Shown: positions 43,541-55,108, counted from the first letter of the stretch. The stretch: DNA of 64,000 nt from Candidatus Pantoea bituminis (GCF_018842675.1 NZ_JAGTWO010000004.1:3348001-3412000), one strand, 5' to 3'. Numbers and translations are program-made. The notes: generated by a model from the letters alone, not told the origin.

Positions 43541-44338
43541 TTACGTGCGTGACCGACCCAGCGGTACAATCATTGGCGTATGCGCGACCGGATCATCAAC
43601 AATCATGCAGCGCAGTCCATAAATCGATTCAATCAACGCAGGTGTAATGATTTCGCTGGGTTTGCCTTCCGCGATAATGCGCCCATGGCGCATCGCAATC
43701 AGATGGGTGGCGTAACGGCACGCCTGATTAAGATCGTGCAGTACCACCACCAGCGTGCGGCCATGCTGCTGATTCAAATCCTGCATTAACTCTAATAATT
43801 CAATCTGATGGGTGATATCCAACCAGGTTGTCGGCTCATCCAGCAGCAGCAGCGGCGTTTGCTGGGCCAGCACCATCGCAATCCACACGCGCTGCCGCTG
43901 ACCGCCAGAAAGTGTATCTACCTGCTGATTAGCCAAATCTGCGACACCGGTTGCCAGCATCGCTTGCTGCACCGCTGCTTCATCTTCGTCACGCCAGCGA
44001 CCAAATAAGGCTTGATGTGGATAACGCCCACGCGCCACCAGCTCATTGACGCTGATCCCGGCGGGTGCATTAGAGCTTTGCGGCAACAAGCCCAACCGTC
44101 GCGCGACCTCTTTAGTGGCATAACGCGCAATGGCTTCGCCATCCAGCATGACCTGCCCTTTCAGCGGTGCAGTCAAACGACTTAAGGTGCGTAACAGCGT
44201 GGATTTACCGCAGGCGTTGGGGCCAATAATCACTGTTAATTCGCCATCAGGAATGGCTACCGAGAGATTTTCGGCCACGATTTTCTTATCGTAGCCCAGC
44301 GTGAGTGCATCACCTTGTAACCTGGATGTGCCTGTCAT
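43541..44338 (-). CDS. fepC: FepC ferric enterobactin ABC transporter ATPase
   Basis: Energises uptake of ferric enterobactin across the inner membrane with FepD and FepG. Walker A GPNACGKST, signature LSGGQRQR, Walker B LLLLDEPT, H-loop VLHDLNQA. 265 residues from ATG 44338. The start overlaps the fepG stop by 4 bp (ATGA). The E. coli neighbour fepE is absent. Confidence 0.97.
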   Translation of the reverse strand: MTGTSRLQGDALTLGYDKKIVAENLSVAIPDGELTVIIGPNACGKSTLLRTLSRLTAPLKGQVMLDGEAIARYATKEVARRLGLLPQSSNAPAGISVNELVARGRYPHQALFGRWRDEDEAAVQQAMLATGVADLANQQVDTLSGGQRQRVWIAMVLAQQTPLLLLDEPTTWLDITHQIELLELMQDLNQQHGRTLVVVLHDLNQACRYATHLIAMRHGRIIAEGKPSEIITPALIESIYGLRCMIVDDPVAHTPMIVPLGRSRT

Positions 44339-45315
44339 TGGCGTCGCGCCTCCCGTATCAGTAAGGCAATCAGATAAAGTCCGCCAAGGCTGACCGTAAT
44401 CACGCCAACCGGCAACTGGTAAGGCAAGAAAAAGTGCTGTGCGGCGTAATCTGCTGCCGTCAGCAATAGCGCGCCACACAATGCCGCCAGAGGCAAAGCG
44501 CCTTTCACGCCGCCCGACAAACGGCGGGCAATTTGCGGTGCCAACAGGGCGATAAACGAGATAGGTCCCACCAATGCAGTAGACGCGGCCGTTAGCACTA
44601 CGCCGATCAACATCAGCCAGATGCGGCTGCGTTCGACCGGCACGCCCAGCGCACAAGCGGTATCGTCACCCATTTCCAGCAGGCGCATGCGCCGTGCTAA
44701 TAAGGCGGTTGCTACCATTGCCAACAGCAATACGAGGATAACAGGCGTCGTTTTGGCCCAGGTAATGCCGTTGAGCGATCCGGCGCTCCATAAACCGGCG
44801 CTGAGTGCGGCTTCCAGCGAAGCGCTGATGATCAGCCAGCTGTTCAGCGCCATTAATAAGGCGCGCACGCTGATTCCGACAATGATTAACCGAAAGGTAT
44901 CAACACCGTTTCGCCAGGCAAACAGATACACCACGCCAGCAGTGATCAAGCCACCCAGCAGCGCGGCCAACGTCATGCCTTCGATGTTCTGTTGAAACAG
45001 CACCAGCGCCACCAATACGCCGCTGTAAGCGCCAGTGTTAAAGCCGAGAATATCGGGACTGCCCAGCGGATTGCGCAGAAGAGACTGGAAAATCGCGCCG
45101 CTGACGCCAAGTGCCGCGCCAATCAACAGCGCCATCAACACGCGTGGCATGCGCCATTCGATCACGATTAACTGGATATTGCGTGCTGCATCGCCATTAA
45201 TCACTTGCCACAGCTGCTCAGCGGAAATCGGTAAGGTCCCGCGCGTTACGCCTAAAAAGGCCAGCAACAGGCATGCGATCAGCAGGACAATGCTATTGAT
45301 CATCATCCGACTCAT
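44335..45315 (-). CDS. fepG: FepG ferric enterobactin permease
   Basis: Polytopic inner-membrane FecCD-family permease (326 residues, many hydrophobic segments). Contains SLLRNPLGSPDILGFNTGA and the ATPase-coupling region near LLEMGDDTACALGVPVE. Overlaps both fepD and fepC by 4 bp, giving a tightly coupled fepDGC operon. Confidence 0.96.
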   Translation of the reverse strand: MSRMMINSIVLLIACLLLAFLGVTRGTLPISAEQLWQVINGDAARNIQLIVIEWRMPRVLMALLIGAALGVSGAIFQSLLRNPLGSPDILGFNTGAYSGVLVALVLFQQNIEGMTLAALLGGLITAGVVYLFAWRNGVDTFRLIIVGISVRALLMALNSWLIISASLEAALSAGLWSAGSLNGITWAKTTPVILVLLLAMVATALLARRMRLLEMGDDTACALGVPVERSRIWLMLIGVVLTAASTALVGPISFIALLAPQIARRLSGGVKGALPLAALCGALLLTAADYAAQHFFLPYQLPVGVITVSLGGLYLIALLIREARRQ

Positions 45316-46301
45316 ATTTGCCCTCTTCCCAGTTTGCGTCGTACTAACACAATCAACATGGGTGCGCCAAGAATCGCGGTAACAATCGAAACACGCAATT
45401 CACCCGGTACCGCTATGCGGCCCAGAATATCGGCCGCGAGCAGCAGGCAAGGCGTCATCAATAAAGTGGCTGGCAGCAGCCAGCGGTGATCGTTGCCCAC
45501 CAGCCAGCGCGCTAAATGAGGCGTCATCAATCCAACGAACGCAATCGGCCCAACGGCAGCGGTTGCTGCCCCGCTGAGCAGCGCAATTGCCAGCAGTCCA
45601 AACAGTTGCGTGCGTGCCACGCGCGTGCCCAGCGCGGTCGCCATATCACCGCCCATGCTCAGGCTATTTAAGGATCGTGCCAGAAGCAGCGCCACGGCAC
45701 AGCCAATCACAACCGCAGGAAAGGTGGTTTTCAGGACAGAGAAGTTGCGGATATCGAGCGAGCCGCTGTGCCAAAAGCGCAGATGATCGTAGATTTCAGG
45801 ATTCAGCAACGATAAGCCGGAGGTCAAGCCTTCAAGCACTGCGCCGAGCGCCACGCCCGCCAGCGTCAGGCGAACCGGGTTCACGCGGCCGCCGCCGAGC
45901 GCGCCCGTTAAGGCCACCAGCAAAGAGGCGATCAGCGCACCGGCAAAAGCAAAGCCGAGCCAGTCCAGCGGTGAATCTGCGCCAAACAGCGCTATGCCAA
46001 TCACCACGGCAAAGCCCGCGCCAGCGTTAACCCCCAGAATACCGGGATCGGCGAGCGGATTACGCGTCAGGCTCTGCATCAAAGCGCCAGCAATGCCCAG
46101 CGCAACTCCCGCTAATAAGCCCGCCAGGGTTCGCGGCAAGCGCGCATCACGTACTATTACGCAGTCGGCGCTGGTGCAGCTTGAAAACAGCGCGTGCGTG
46201 ACATCATGTAAAGCAATGGATTTTGCTCCCAGCATTAAACTGAGCGCAAGAAGCAGCAACAGCAGCATCCCTGAACCTGCTATCGCACGGAGTTGGCGCA
46301 T
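45312..46301 (-). CDS. fepD: FepD ferric enterobactin permease
   Basis: Partner permease of FepG, FecCD family, 329 residues. Contains QSLTRNPLADPGILGVNAGAG and SMGGDMATALGTRV. First gene of the fepDGC operon; divergent from entS, with a strong Fur box between them. Confidence 0.96.
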   Translation of the reverse strand: MRQLRAIAGSGMLLLLLLALSLMLGAKSIALHDVTHALFSSCTSADCVIVRDARLPRTLAGLLAGVALGIAGALMQSLTRNPLADPGILGVNAGAGFAVVIGIALFGADSPLDWLGFAFAGALIASLLVALTGALGGGRVNPVRLTLAGVALGAVLEGLTSGLSLLNPEIYDHLRFWHSGSLDIRNFSVLKTTFPAVVIGCAVALLLARSLNSLSMGGDMATALGTRVARTQLFGLLAIALLSGAATAAVGPIAFVGLMTPHLARWLVGNDHRWLLPATLLMTPCLLLAADILGRIAVPGELRVSIVTAILGAPMLIVLVRRKLGRGQI

Positions 46302-46349
46302 AACGTTTTAAACCTTCACTGATCAACGACACTGCGGGCAAGCCACTTT

Positions 46350-46368
46350 GATAATGATACTTATTATC
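46350..46368. promoter_or_regulatory. Fur box in the fepD/entS divergent promoter region
   Basis: GATAATGATACTTATTATC matches the 19-bp consensus GATAATGATAATCATTATC at 17 positions, the strongest of the three Fur sites here. It lies 48 bp before fepD and 78 bp before entS, so one site can repress both operons. Confidence 0.9.
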
Positions 46369-46446
46369 GTTATTACTCGTATTTTTGTATGTTACCATGA
46401 CTTATTCACTCAATGACGAGGAAAATCGGCGTTTATAGGCGATGAA

Positions 46447-47697
46447 ATGAACAAACCCTCCTACTTTATCGATCTCAGCCTGCTTAAAACACATCCCGCT
46501 TTTCGCGCCGTGTTTATTGCTCGCTTTATCTCCATTGTTTCGCTCGGCATGCTAGCCGTTGCCGTTCCGGTACAAATTCAACAACTCACCCATTCGCCGC
46601 TGTTGGTCGGGTTATCCGTCACGTTGGCAGGCGCGGGAATGTTTATCGGCCTGCTTACCGGTGGCGTATTAGCCGATCGCTATGAACGTCGTCGTCTTAT
46701 TCTGTTTGCCCGCTCCACCTGCGGCTTGGGTTTTGTCGCGCTGTGCATTAATGCGCTGCTGCCTGAACCTTCGGTAATCGCGGTCTTTGCGCTGGGATTG
46801 TGGGACGGCTTTTTTGGCGCGATTGGCGTAACGGCGCTGCTGGCCGCCACGCCCGCGCTGGTAGGCCGTGAAAACATCATGAAAGCGGGCGCGATTACTA
46901 TGTTAACAGTGCGCTTTGGCTCGATTCTTTCGCCAGCCATTGCAGGATTAGTGATTGCCCACGGCAGCGTCGCCTGGAATTATGGGTTAGCCGCTTTCGG
47001 TACGCTGCTGACGGTGTTAACGCTGTTGAGATTACCGGCGTTATCTCCGCCGCCACAGCCGCGAGAACATCCCCTTAAAGCCTTAGCCACTGGCGTGCAA
47101 TTTCTGTTTGCCAGCCCGATTGTCGGCATGGTTGCGCTGATTGGTGCGTTGGTCACGTTAGCCAGCGCGGTACGGGTGCTTTATCCATCGTTGGCAACGC
47201 ATTGGCAGGTTGACCTTGATCAGCTCGGGCTGATGTATGCCGCCGTGCCGCTCGGCGCTGCCGTAGGCGCGCTGACCAGCGGGCGACTGACCCATTCGCC
47301 GCGTCCGGGTCTCTTAGTATTAGCCAGCGCGATTGCAGCCTTTATCGCCCTCGGCTTGTTTAGCCTGATGCCACGCTTTGAATTGGGGTTGGTTTGTTTG
47401 GTGGCGTTTGGCTACTTCAGCGCGATTAACAGCCTGGTACAGTACGCGATGATCCAAACCTTGACGCCGGATGCGCTGTTAGGTCGCATTAATAGCTTGT
47501 GGACGGCGCAGAACGTCACAGGCGATGCAATAGGCGCTGCCATCATTGGTTCAATGGGTTCTTTGCTGCTGCCGCAACAGGCGGCAAGCCTGTTTGGTTT
47601 TGCTGCCGCGCTGTTGGGTGTGCTGATGTGGTTGGTAATGGGACAGTTGCGACGTTATCAACCGCCAGCGCCAAAGCTGGCGGAACAAAGCTTATGA
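46447..47697 (+). CDS. entS: EntS enterobactin exporter (MFS)
   Basis: Major-facilitator protein that exports enterobactin across the inner membrane. 416 residues with about 12 hydrophobic segments; the inter-helix motif [15 protein letters not shown] near residues 72-86 is typical of the drug:H+ antiporter group. It follows the E. coli EntS sequence closely. Its stop overlaps the end of convergent fepB by 6 bp. Confidence 0.96.
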   Translation: MNKPSYFIDLSLLKTHPAFRAVFIARFISIVSLGMLAVAVPVQIQQLTHSPLLVGLSVTLAGAGMFIGLLTGGVLADRYERRRLILFARSTCGLGFVALCINALLPEPSVIAVFALGLWDGFFGAIGVTALLAATPALVGRENIMKAGAITMLTVRFGSILSPAIAGLVIAHGSVAWNYGLAAFGTLLTVLTLLRLPALSPPPQPREHPLKALATGVQFLFASPIVGMVALIGALVTLASAVRVLYPSLATHWQVDLDQLGLMYAAVPLGAAVGALTSGRLTHSPRPGLLVLASAIAAFIALGLFSLMPRFELGLVCLVAFGYFSAINSLVQYAMIQTLTPDALLGRINSLWTAQNVTGDAIGAAIIGSMGSLLLPQQAASLFGFAAALLGVLMWLVMGQLRRYQPPAPKLAEQSL

Positions 47698-48659
47698 TTT
47701 AACAAACAGCTGCTCAAGACGCGTCAGCAGGTTGCTGGCGCTGTAATAATCGAGGCGAAACGTGTCCAGACCTAGCGCATAGACCTGCTTTTTTCTACCG
47801 CAGGCGTTTGCTTCAGGAACGGATTATTCATCACCGCATGGGCGGTTTTATCCTCGGCGGCAAACAGCATGTAACTGTTGCCGTTTAGGCCAGCCGCCAG
47901 GTTTTCACCCGATAACTGAATAATGTCTTTGCGCTGCCCCATGCTGTGCCCTTGCTGAATATTGACCGGCGGCGTCGCCAGCGTGAAACCCAACTGTTGC
48001 AGCAACTTGCCCTGCGCAGATTCAGCAGTCCACAGATTTACCGCGCGCCCATCTCCGTTCCACACCATGGCAGAAACAGGTTGTGGTGGCAGCGTTAATT
48101 TACTTTTCAGCGCGTTTTCATGATCGTCAAAAGCTTTGACGCGCGCCGCTGCCTGGGCTTCGTGCCCGGTCGCTTCACCCAAAACGCTCACCAGCTGCTG
48201 CCAGCTTTTATCGTCATAATTCACCACCAACACCGGCGCGATGGCTGAAAGCTGATCAACCAGCTTGATGGCTGAATCATTGCCTGTTGCACTGACGACG
48301 ATCAGATCAGGCGCTTCAGCGGCGATCGCTTCTGCATTTGGTTCGCCAATGTATAAACGTTTTACCCCGCGCTGTTTTGCGACATCGCCCCACTGACGAA
48401 AGAAACCTTGTGCATCAGCGAGTCGACTATTAGGTGCTGTCGCGCCGCTGGCGATCACTGGTGCATCAATCGCCAATAAAGAACCGGTGAGCGTGACGCT
48501 GGTGGAAACAATGCGCGTGGGCGCCTGCTGCAAAGTGATACTGTTTTTGGCGCCCTGCACCGTGCGCGGCCAGCCATTTTCAGCGTGAGCAACGCCACTG
48601 AGAACCAGCATGCTGGCGAAAAAGAGGGCGATCATCGCCCAAAAATCCCGTTTATACAT
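47692..48659 (-). CDS. fepB: FepB periplasmic ferric enterobactin-binding protein (one frameshift)
   Basis: Captures ferric enterobactin in the periplasm for FepDGC. Signal peptide [14 protein letters not shown] to VAHA (residues 1-26), ATG 48659. [17 protein letters not shown] and the [17 protein letters not shown] block mark the cobalamin/siderophore-binding family. The T-run 47789-47794 has six bases; seven (A on the coding strand) restores [20 protein letters not shown] and the C-terminus to 47692. Corrected length is about 322 residues, as in E. coli (318). Confidence 0.94.
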
Positions 48660-48793
48660 AAGATCCAATCCACCTTTAGCTGTGACAAAAACCCTGCTCA
48701 ATATGCTGATTTAGCATGAAAACGCAGTCGAAACCCCGCGAATTTATTGACACTCCAAACTAATCAACGTAGCTTACAGAGCCACAATACAAA

Positions 48794-48808
48794 TGATAAT
48801 CATTATTA
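48794..48808. promoter_or_regulatory. Fur box in the fepB/entC divergent promoter region
   Basis: TGATAATCATTATTA matches the 7-1-7 consensus at 13 of 14 specified positions, and AATTATC continues the pattern downstream. It ends 28 bp before the entC start. This is the third Fur-controlled divergent region of the cluster. Confidence 0.85.
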
Positions 48809-48836
48809 ATTATCTTATCATTTATAGGTGAAAATT

Positions 48837-50014
48837 ATGGTGGAAACGTTGACGTTTGAAAATCCCTTGTTGCAGGATTTCTCGGCGCTGTGTCGTGGCT
48901 TTCTGTTTACTTCCCCGTGGCGCAGTCTGACAACCCAAGGCTGTTTCACTACCATTACCACGCCGGTAAAAGATGGCGCGGCGTTGGGCGGGGATTTTCA
49001 ACAACAATTGCAGCAGCACTTTGCATCTGCAAGAAAACAGGGCATTGCGAATCCGATTCTGGTGGGCGCAATCCCGTTTGACGTCAATCAGCCTTCTGCG
49101 CTGTTTATTCCTGAGTCTTATCAAACCTTCAATCGTGCAGATTTAAACGTGCCGCAAACGGCGCCCGAAGAGACGTTGCCGCACGTGCGCCGTCGTACTG
49201 CGGTGCCGGATCACGACGCTTTTACTTCGATGGTGGCGCAAGCTGTTGCGGCAACGCAGCGCGGCGATCTGGATAAAGTGGTGCTGTCGCGCTTGATGGA
49301 TATCGCTACCGAACAGCCCGTTGATACGGCGGCGTTGATGCAACGTATTGTCGCGCAAAACCCTAACAGCTATCACTTCCACCTGCCGCTGCCGGAAGGC
49401 GGCGCGTTAGTCGGCGCGAGCCCGGAATTGATGCTGCGTAAACAGGGCCGCGATTTCAGCTCTTGTCCGCTGGCGGGTTCTGCCCGCCGTGAGAATGATA
49501 GCCAACGCGACCGCGCCGCTGGCGAAACCTTGATGAACTCTGATAAAGATCGTCATGAACACAAGTTAGTGACCGATGCGATGCGCGAAACGCTGCAACC
49601 GCGTAGCCGTTTGCTTTCAGTGCCCACTGTTCCCTCATTAATCACCACATCGACCTTATGGCACCTTGCCACGCAGATTGATGGCGAAGTGCTGGATGAG
49701 CAGGAAAATGCGTTGTCGCTGGCGTGCCTGCTGCATCCAACCCCGGCTTTAAGTGGCTTCCCGCACCAGCGCGCTCAGCGCCTGATTCAGGCATTGGAGC
49801 CGTTCGAACGCCAGCTGTTTGGCGGTATCGTCGGTTGGTGTGACGATCAAGGCAACGGTGAGTGGGTTGTCACGATTCGTTGCGGCACGGTTAAAGGTGC
49901 ACGCGTTCAACTTTTGCTGGCGCAGGTATTGTTGCCGATTCACAACCTGAATCAGAATGGCGTGAAACTGGCGTTAAACTCGATACCATGCTTCGCGCAT
50001 TTGGACTGCAATAA
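48837..50014 (+). CDS. entC: EntC isochorismate synthase (one frameshift)
   Basis: Converts chorismate to isochorismate, the first step to dihydroxybenzoate. The chorismate-binding fold is clear: [51 protein letters not shown] and [25 protein letters not shown] 48837 is chosen, with AGGTG 6 nt upstream. The T-run 49912-49915 has four bases; five restores [26 protein letters not shown] and the stop at 50012-50014. Without it the frame runs on into entE. Corrected length is 392 residues. Confidence 0.95.
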
Positions 50015-50024
50015 AGGGTATTCC

Positions 50025-51641
50025 ATGACAATTTCATACAGCCGCTGGCCTGAAGATCTCGCCGCGCGCTACCGCGAAAAAGGTTACTGGCTTGATGTGC
50101 CGATGACCGACATTCTGGCACGACATAAAAACAGCGATGCCGTGGCAGTAATTGATGGCGATCGTCAGTTCAGCTATCGTCAGCTCGCTGAACTCAGCGA
50201 TAACCTGGCTGCTGCGCTGCAAAGACGCGGCCTAAAAAATGGTGATACTGCGCTGGTTCAACTCGGCAACGTGGCGGAGTTTTACCTGACACTGTTTGCC
50301 CTGTTTAAAATTGGCGTTGCGCCCGTGAATGCGCTGTTCAGTCATCAACGCACCGAACTCAGCGCCTACGCCAGCCAGATCGAACCGAAACTGTTGATTG
50401 CCGATCGCAGCCACGCGCTGTTCGCTGATGACCGCTTTATTGAACAGCTTTGCCGTGAACACGCTTCACTGCAACAGGTTATTCTGCGCAATGATACTCA
50501 ACCGGAAAACACCCTGGAATCCTTGCTGGCAGAAGCGGCAGGTGAATTCAACGCGACGCCAACAGCGGGCGATGAAGTGGCATTTTTCCAGCTCTCCGGC
50601 GGCAGTACCGGTACGCCAAAGCTGATTCCACGTACCCATAACGACTACTACTACAGCATCCGCGACAGCAATGTGATTTGCCACGTTACGGCAGAAACGC
50701 GTTATCTGATCGCCCTGCCCGCTGCACATAATTTTCCAATGAGTTCGCCGGGCGCGCTTGGCGTATTTGACGCAGGCGGGCAAGTAATTTTAGCGGCCGA
50801 CCCCAGCGCGACGCTCTGCTTCCCGTTGATCGAAAAGCATCAAATCACTGACACCGGTTTAGTACCGCCCGCGGTGAGTCTGTGGTTACAGGCCATCCAG
50901 GAATGGGGAACCAACAAGCCGTTGGCATCTCTGCAACGCATTCAGGTTGGCGGTGCCAAGCTAGGCGAAACCTTAGCCGCGCGCATTCAGTCTGAGATTG
51001 GCTGCAAGCTGCAACAGGTGTTTGGCATGGCCGAAGGCTTAGTCAACTACACCCGACTGGACGATGATGAGAAAACCATTCTCACCACTCAAGGCCGCCC
51101 GATCTCTCCTGATGATGAAGTCTGGGTGGCTGATGAGAACGGTAATCCGCTGCCCGTTGGCGCAGTTGGCCGCCTGATGACGCGTGGCCCTTATACCTTC
51201 CGCGGCTACTACAACAGCCCGGAACACAATGCCGCCAGCTTTGATGAAAATGGATTTTATTGCTCCGGCGATCTGATCGAAATGACGCCAGACGGCAACA
51301 TTATTGTCCAGGGGCGTGAAAAAGATCAGATCAACCGTGGCGGCGAAAAAATCGCGGCGGAAGAGATAGAGAACTTGCTGCAACGCCATCCAGATGTGAT
51401 CCATGCGGCGTTGGTTTCAATGAACGATGAGCTGATGGGCGAGAAAAGCTGTGCCTTTATTGTCGCCAGCCAACCGATCAAACCGGTGGTGCTGCGTCGC
51501 CACCTGCGTGAGCTGGGCGTTGCCGAATTTAAACTGCCCGATCGTATTACCTGCGTAGATGCCCTGCCGCTGACCCCCGTCGGCAAGGTGGACAAAAAAC
51601 GTCTGCGCCAACAACTTGCTGATCAACAAGCGCAAGCCTGA
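50025..51641 (+). CDS. entE: EntE 2,3-dihydroxybenzoate-AMP ligase
   Basis: Activates 2,3-dihydroxybenzoate as the adenylate and loads it on the EntB carrier domain. ATP-binding core [20 protein letters not shown], then [22 protein letters not shown] and the C-terminal hinge [14 protein letters not shown]; the catalytic Lys is in [12 protein letters not shown] 50025 has AAAGGG upstream and gives 538 residues (E. coli 536). It appears fused to EntC in the raw sequence only because of the entC frame error. Confidence 0.96.
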   Translation: MTISYSRWPEDLAARYREKGYWLDVPMTDILARHKNSDAVAVIDGDRQFSYRQLAELSDNLAAALQRRGLKNGDTALVQLGNVAEFYLTLFALFKIGVAPVNALFSHQRTELSAYASQIEPKLLIADRSHALFADDRFIEQLCREHASLQQVILRNDTQPENTLESLLAEAAGEFNATPTAGDEVAFFQLSGGSTGTPKLIPRTHNDYYYSIRDSNVICHVTAETRYLIALPAAHNFPMSSPGALGVFDAGGQVILAADPSATLCFPLIEKHQITDTGLVPPAVSLWLQAIQEWGTNKPLASLQRIQVGGAKLGETLAARIQSEIGCKLQQVFGMAEGLVNYTRLDDDEKTILTTQGRPISPDDEVWVADENGNPLPVGAVGRLMTRGPYTFRGYYNSPEHNAASFDENGFYCSGDLIEMTPDGNIIVQGREKDQINRGGEKIAAEEIENLLQRHPDVIHAALVSMNDELMGEKSCAFIVASQPIKPVVLRRHLRELGVAEFKLPDRITCVDALPLTPVGKVDKKRLRQQLADQQAQA

Positions 51642-51659
51642 TTTGTTCTGGAGATTTTA

Positions 51660-52511
51660 ATGGCTATTCCAAAATTGACCTCATATTCGTTGCCAACTGC
51701 CACCGAGTTGCCAAACAACAAAGTGAAATGGACGCTGGAGCCTCAGCGCGCAGCTTTACTGATTCACGATATGCAGGCCTATTTCCTTAACTTCTGGGGC
51801 GAAAACAGCCCGCTCGTCAATCAAGTGGTCGAGAACATCGCCCGACTGCGCCGCTACTGTAAAGCGCAGGGTATTCCGGTGTTTTATACCGCGCAGCCCA
51901 ATGAGCAAAGCGATGAAGATCGCGCCCTGCTCAATGATATGTGGGGACCGGGACTGAACAAGCATCCCGATCAGCAGAAAATCGTTGAGGCGCTAGCCCC
52001 GGATGCAGATGACCATGTGCTGACGAAGTGGCGTTACAGCGCTTTTCATCGTTCGCCACTGGAAGCAACGCTGAAAGAGATGGGCCGTGATCAGTTGATC
52101 ATCACGGGTGTCTACGCGCACATTGGCTGCCTGACGACCGCAACGGATGCCTTTATGCGTAATATTCAGCCCTTTATGGTGGCGGATGCGCTGGCAGATT
52201 TTACCCGCGACGAACACATGATGGCGCTGACTTATACAGCAGGCCGCAGCGGAAAAGTGGTCATGACCGCCGACCTAATGCCGTTGCCGCTCAGTAAAGA
52301 TGATCTGCGTGCGCTGATCCTGCCGCTGCTGGAAGATGATGACGTGCCAGAAGATGGCGAAAACCTGATCGATTACGGTCTGGATTCAGTGCGCGTAATG
52401 TCGCTGGCGGCACGCTGGCGTCAGGTTCATAGCGATATTGATTTTGTCAGCCTGGCAAAAAATCCGAGCATAGATGGCTGGTGGGCGCTGCTTTCACGGG
52501 AGCCAGCGTAA
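51660..52511 (+). CDS. entB: EntB isochorismatase / aryl carrier protein
   Basis: Bifunctional: the N-terminal isochorismatase makes 2,3-dihydro-2,3-dihydroxybenzoate, and the C-terminal aryl carrier domain presents dihydroxybenzoate to EntF. The N-terminal LLIHDMQAYFL holds the catalytic Asp; ITGVYAHIGCLTTATDAFM is typical. The phosphopantetheine Ser is in YGLDSVR (about residue 245). 283 residues. The stop overlaps the entA start by one base. Confidence 0.97.
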   Translation: MAIPKLTSYSLPTATELPNNKVKWTLEPQRAALLIHDMQAYFLNFWGENSPLVNQVVENIARLRRYCKAQGIPVFYTAQPNEQSDEDRALLNDMWGPGLNKHPDQQKIVEALAPDADDHVLTKWRYSAFHRSPLEATLKEMGRDQLIITGVYAHIGCLTTATDAFMRNIQPFMVADALADFTRDEHMMALTYTAGRSGKVVMTADLMPLPLSKDDLRALILPLLEDDDVPEDGENLIDYGLDSVRVMSLAARWRQVHSDIDFVSLAKNPSIDGWWALLSREPA

Positions 52512-53269
52512 TGAATAACACGTTTGATTTCAGCGGGAAGATTGTGTGGGTAACCGGTGCCGGACAAGGGATTGGTTATCATACTGCGTTGGCTTTTCAT
52601 CAAGCTGGGGCGAAGGTAGAAGCATTCGATCTGCGTTTTCATGAGCATGATTATCCGTTTCCTTGCCACACCATGGATGTCGCCAACCCTGACCAGGTGA
52701 AAACAGTTTGCCAGCGTGTTCTGACCGCGCAGCCGCGTATTGATGTGTTGGTCAATGCAGCGGGAATTTTACGCGTTGGTGCAACCGATGAACTGACCTT
52801 CGCTGACTGGCAAGCGTGCCTGGCGGTGAATGCTGGCGGCGCATTTAACCTGTTCCAGCAAACCTTGCCGGTGTTCCGTGAACAACGTGCGGGCGCTATT
52901 GTCACCATTGCCTCTAACGCAGCACATGCGCCGCGCATCGGTATGTCTGCTTACGGCGCATCGAAAGCTGCGCTACGCAGCCTGTGTTTAACCGTTGGGC
53001 TAGAAATGGCGCCATACGGTGTGCGTTGTAATATCGTTTCGCCAGGATCGACCGATACCGATATGCAGCGCAGCCTGTGGCACACGCCAACCGGCGAGCA
53101 GGAGATGATTGAGGGCTTCCCGGAACAATTCAAGCTGGGTATTCCGTTGCGTAAAATCGCTAAGCCACAAGAAGTTGCGGCTAACGTGCTATTCCTCGCC
53201 TCTGATCTGGCCAGCCATGTGGTGCTGCAAGATATTGTGGTCGACGGCGGCGCAACGTTAGGAGCGTAA
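52511..53269 (+). CDS. entA: EntA 2,3-dihydro-2,3-dihydroxybenzoate dehydrogenase
   Basis: NAD-dependent short-chain dehydrogenase making 2,3-dihydroxybenzoate. TGAGQGIG near residues 15-22, NAAG near 87, the catalytic Ser in ASNAAHAP, and YGASK (Tyr/Lys) around 150. ATG 52511 is chosen by alignment and coupling to entB. 252 residues. Confidence 0.96.
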   Translation: MNNTFDFSGKIVWVTGAGQGIGYHTALAFHQAGAKVEAFDLRFHEHDYPFPCHTMDVANPDQVKTVCQRVLTAQPRIDVLVNAAGILRVGATDELTFADWQACLAVNAGGAFNLFQQTLPVFREQRAGAIVTIASNAAHAPRIGMSAYGASKAALRSLCLTVGLEMAPYGVRCNIVSPGSTDTDMQRSLWHTPTGEQEMIEGFPEQFKLGIPLRKIAKPQEVAANVLFLASDLASHVVLQDIVVDGGATLGA

Positions 53270-53272
53270 TGC

Positions 53273-53692
53273 ATGGCAGCGATCTGGAAACGATCCATCG
53301 GTTTAGACGCATTGAATGCGCTGGGTGAAAATTCACTGGTGGCGCATGTGGGGATCGTTTTCACCGTGATCGGTGATGACTATCTCGAGGCCACCATGCC
53401 AGTAGACGCGCGTACTCATCAACCTTTTGGTCTGTTACACGGCGGTGCGTCTGTGGTATTGGCTGAATCAATGGGGTCGATTGCGGGGTACATGTGCGTG
53501 GATGAAGGCAGCAGCGTCGTGGGCGTTGAAGTCAATGCCAGCCATCATCGTGCGGTTTCCAGCGGCGAGGTGCGCGGCATTTGTCGTCCACTGCATTTGG
53601 GTTCGCGTAGTCAGGTATGGCAGATTGAAATTCGTAACAAGCGGGATCAATTGTGCTGTAGCGCGCGGCTCAGTGTGGCGGTACTAGGATAA
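53273..53692 (+). CDS. entH: EntH proofreading thioesterase
   Basis: Hot-dog-fold thioesterase that clears wrongly charged acyl groups from Ent[18 protein letters not shown] contains the catalytic Glu near 66, and NASHHRAV and GICRPLHLG follow. 139 residues (E. coli 137). Last gene of entCEBAH, 3 bp after entA. Confidence 0.96.
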   Translation: MAAIWKRSIGLDALNALGENSLVAHVGIVFTVIGDDYLEATMPVDARTHQPFGLLHGGASVVLAESMGSIAGYMCVDEGSSVVGVEVNASHHRAVSSGEVRGICRPLHLGSRSQVWQIEIRNKRDQLCCSARLSVAVLG

Positions 53693-53697
53693 AACGA

Positions 53698-53724
53698 AAC
53701 TTGCCCCGATGGGGCAAGTTTTGA
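53698..53724. terminator. Bidirectional terminator between entH and obgE
   Basis: AAACTTGCCCC (ending 53707), loop GAT, GGGGCAAGTTT (53711-53721 region): an 11-bp stem flanked by A/T. It is the right edge of the enterobactin cluster. Confidence 0.87.
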
Positions 53725-53738
53725 TGAGACGTAAATGC

Positions 53739-54923
<1,185 letters not shown>

Positions 54924-55082
54924 TCACACAATCGTCTGCAACACAGCTGCAAACGGGTCCGCCAGGGTCTTCTGCGCTGACCAGCGGCGGATAAATCAGG
55001 ATTGGCTTTCGCCAGTGCGTACATAAAGTGTACAGCAAACTTTTGTGATGCGTCGCCTTTAAGGCAACCAAGCGCAGAATGT

Positions 55083-55108
55083 AAAAAGCCCCGCATGAGT
55101 TGCGGGGC
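55083..55108 (-). terminator. rplU-rpmA terminator
   Basis: GCCCCGCA (55088-55095), loop TGAGT, TGCGGGGC (55101-55108), followed on the minus strand by T5 (55087-55083). It separates rpmA from obgE. Confidence 0.9.

Noticed and set aside
35427..53738. The ent cluster as a classical genomic island with integrase and att sites
   Set aside because: No integrase, tRNA or direct repeat is visible at either edge; both edges are ordinary terminators.
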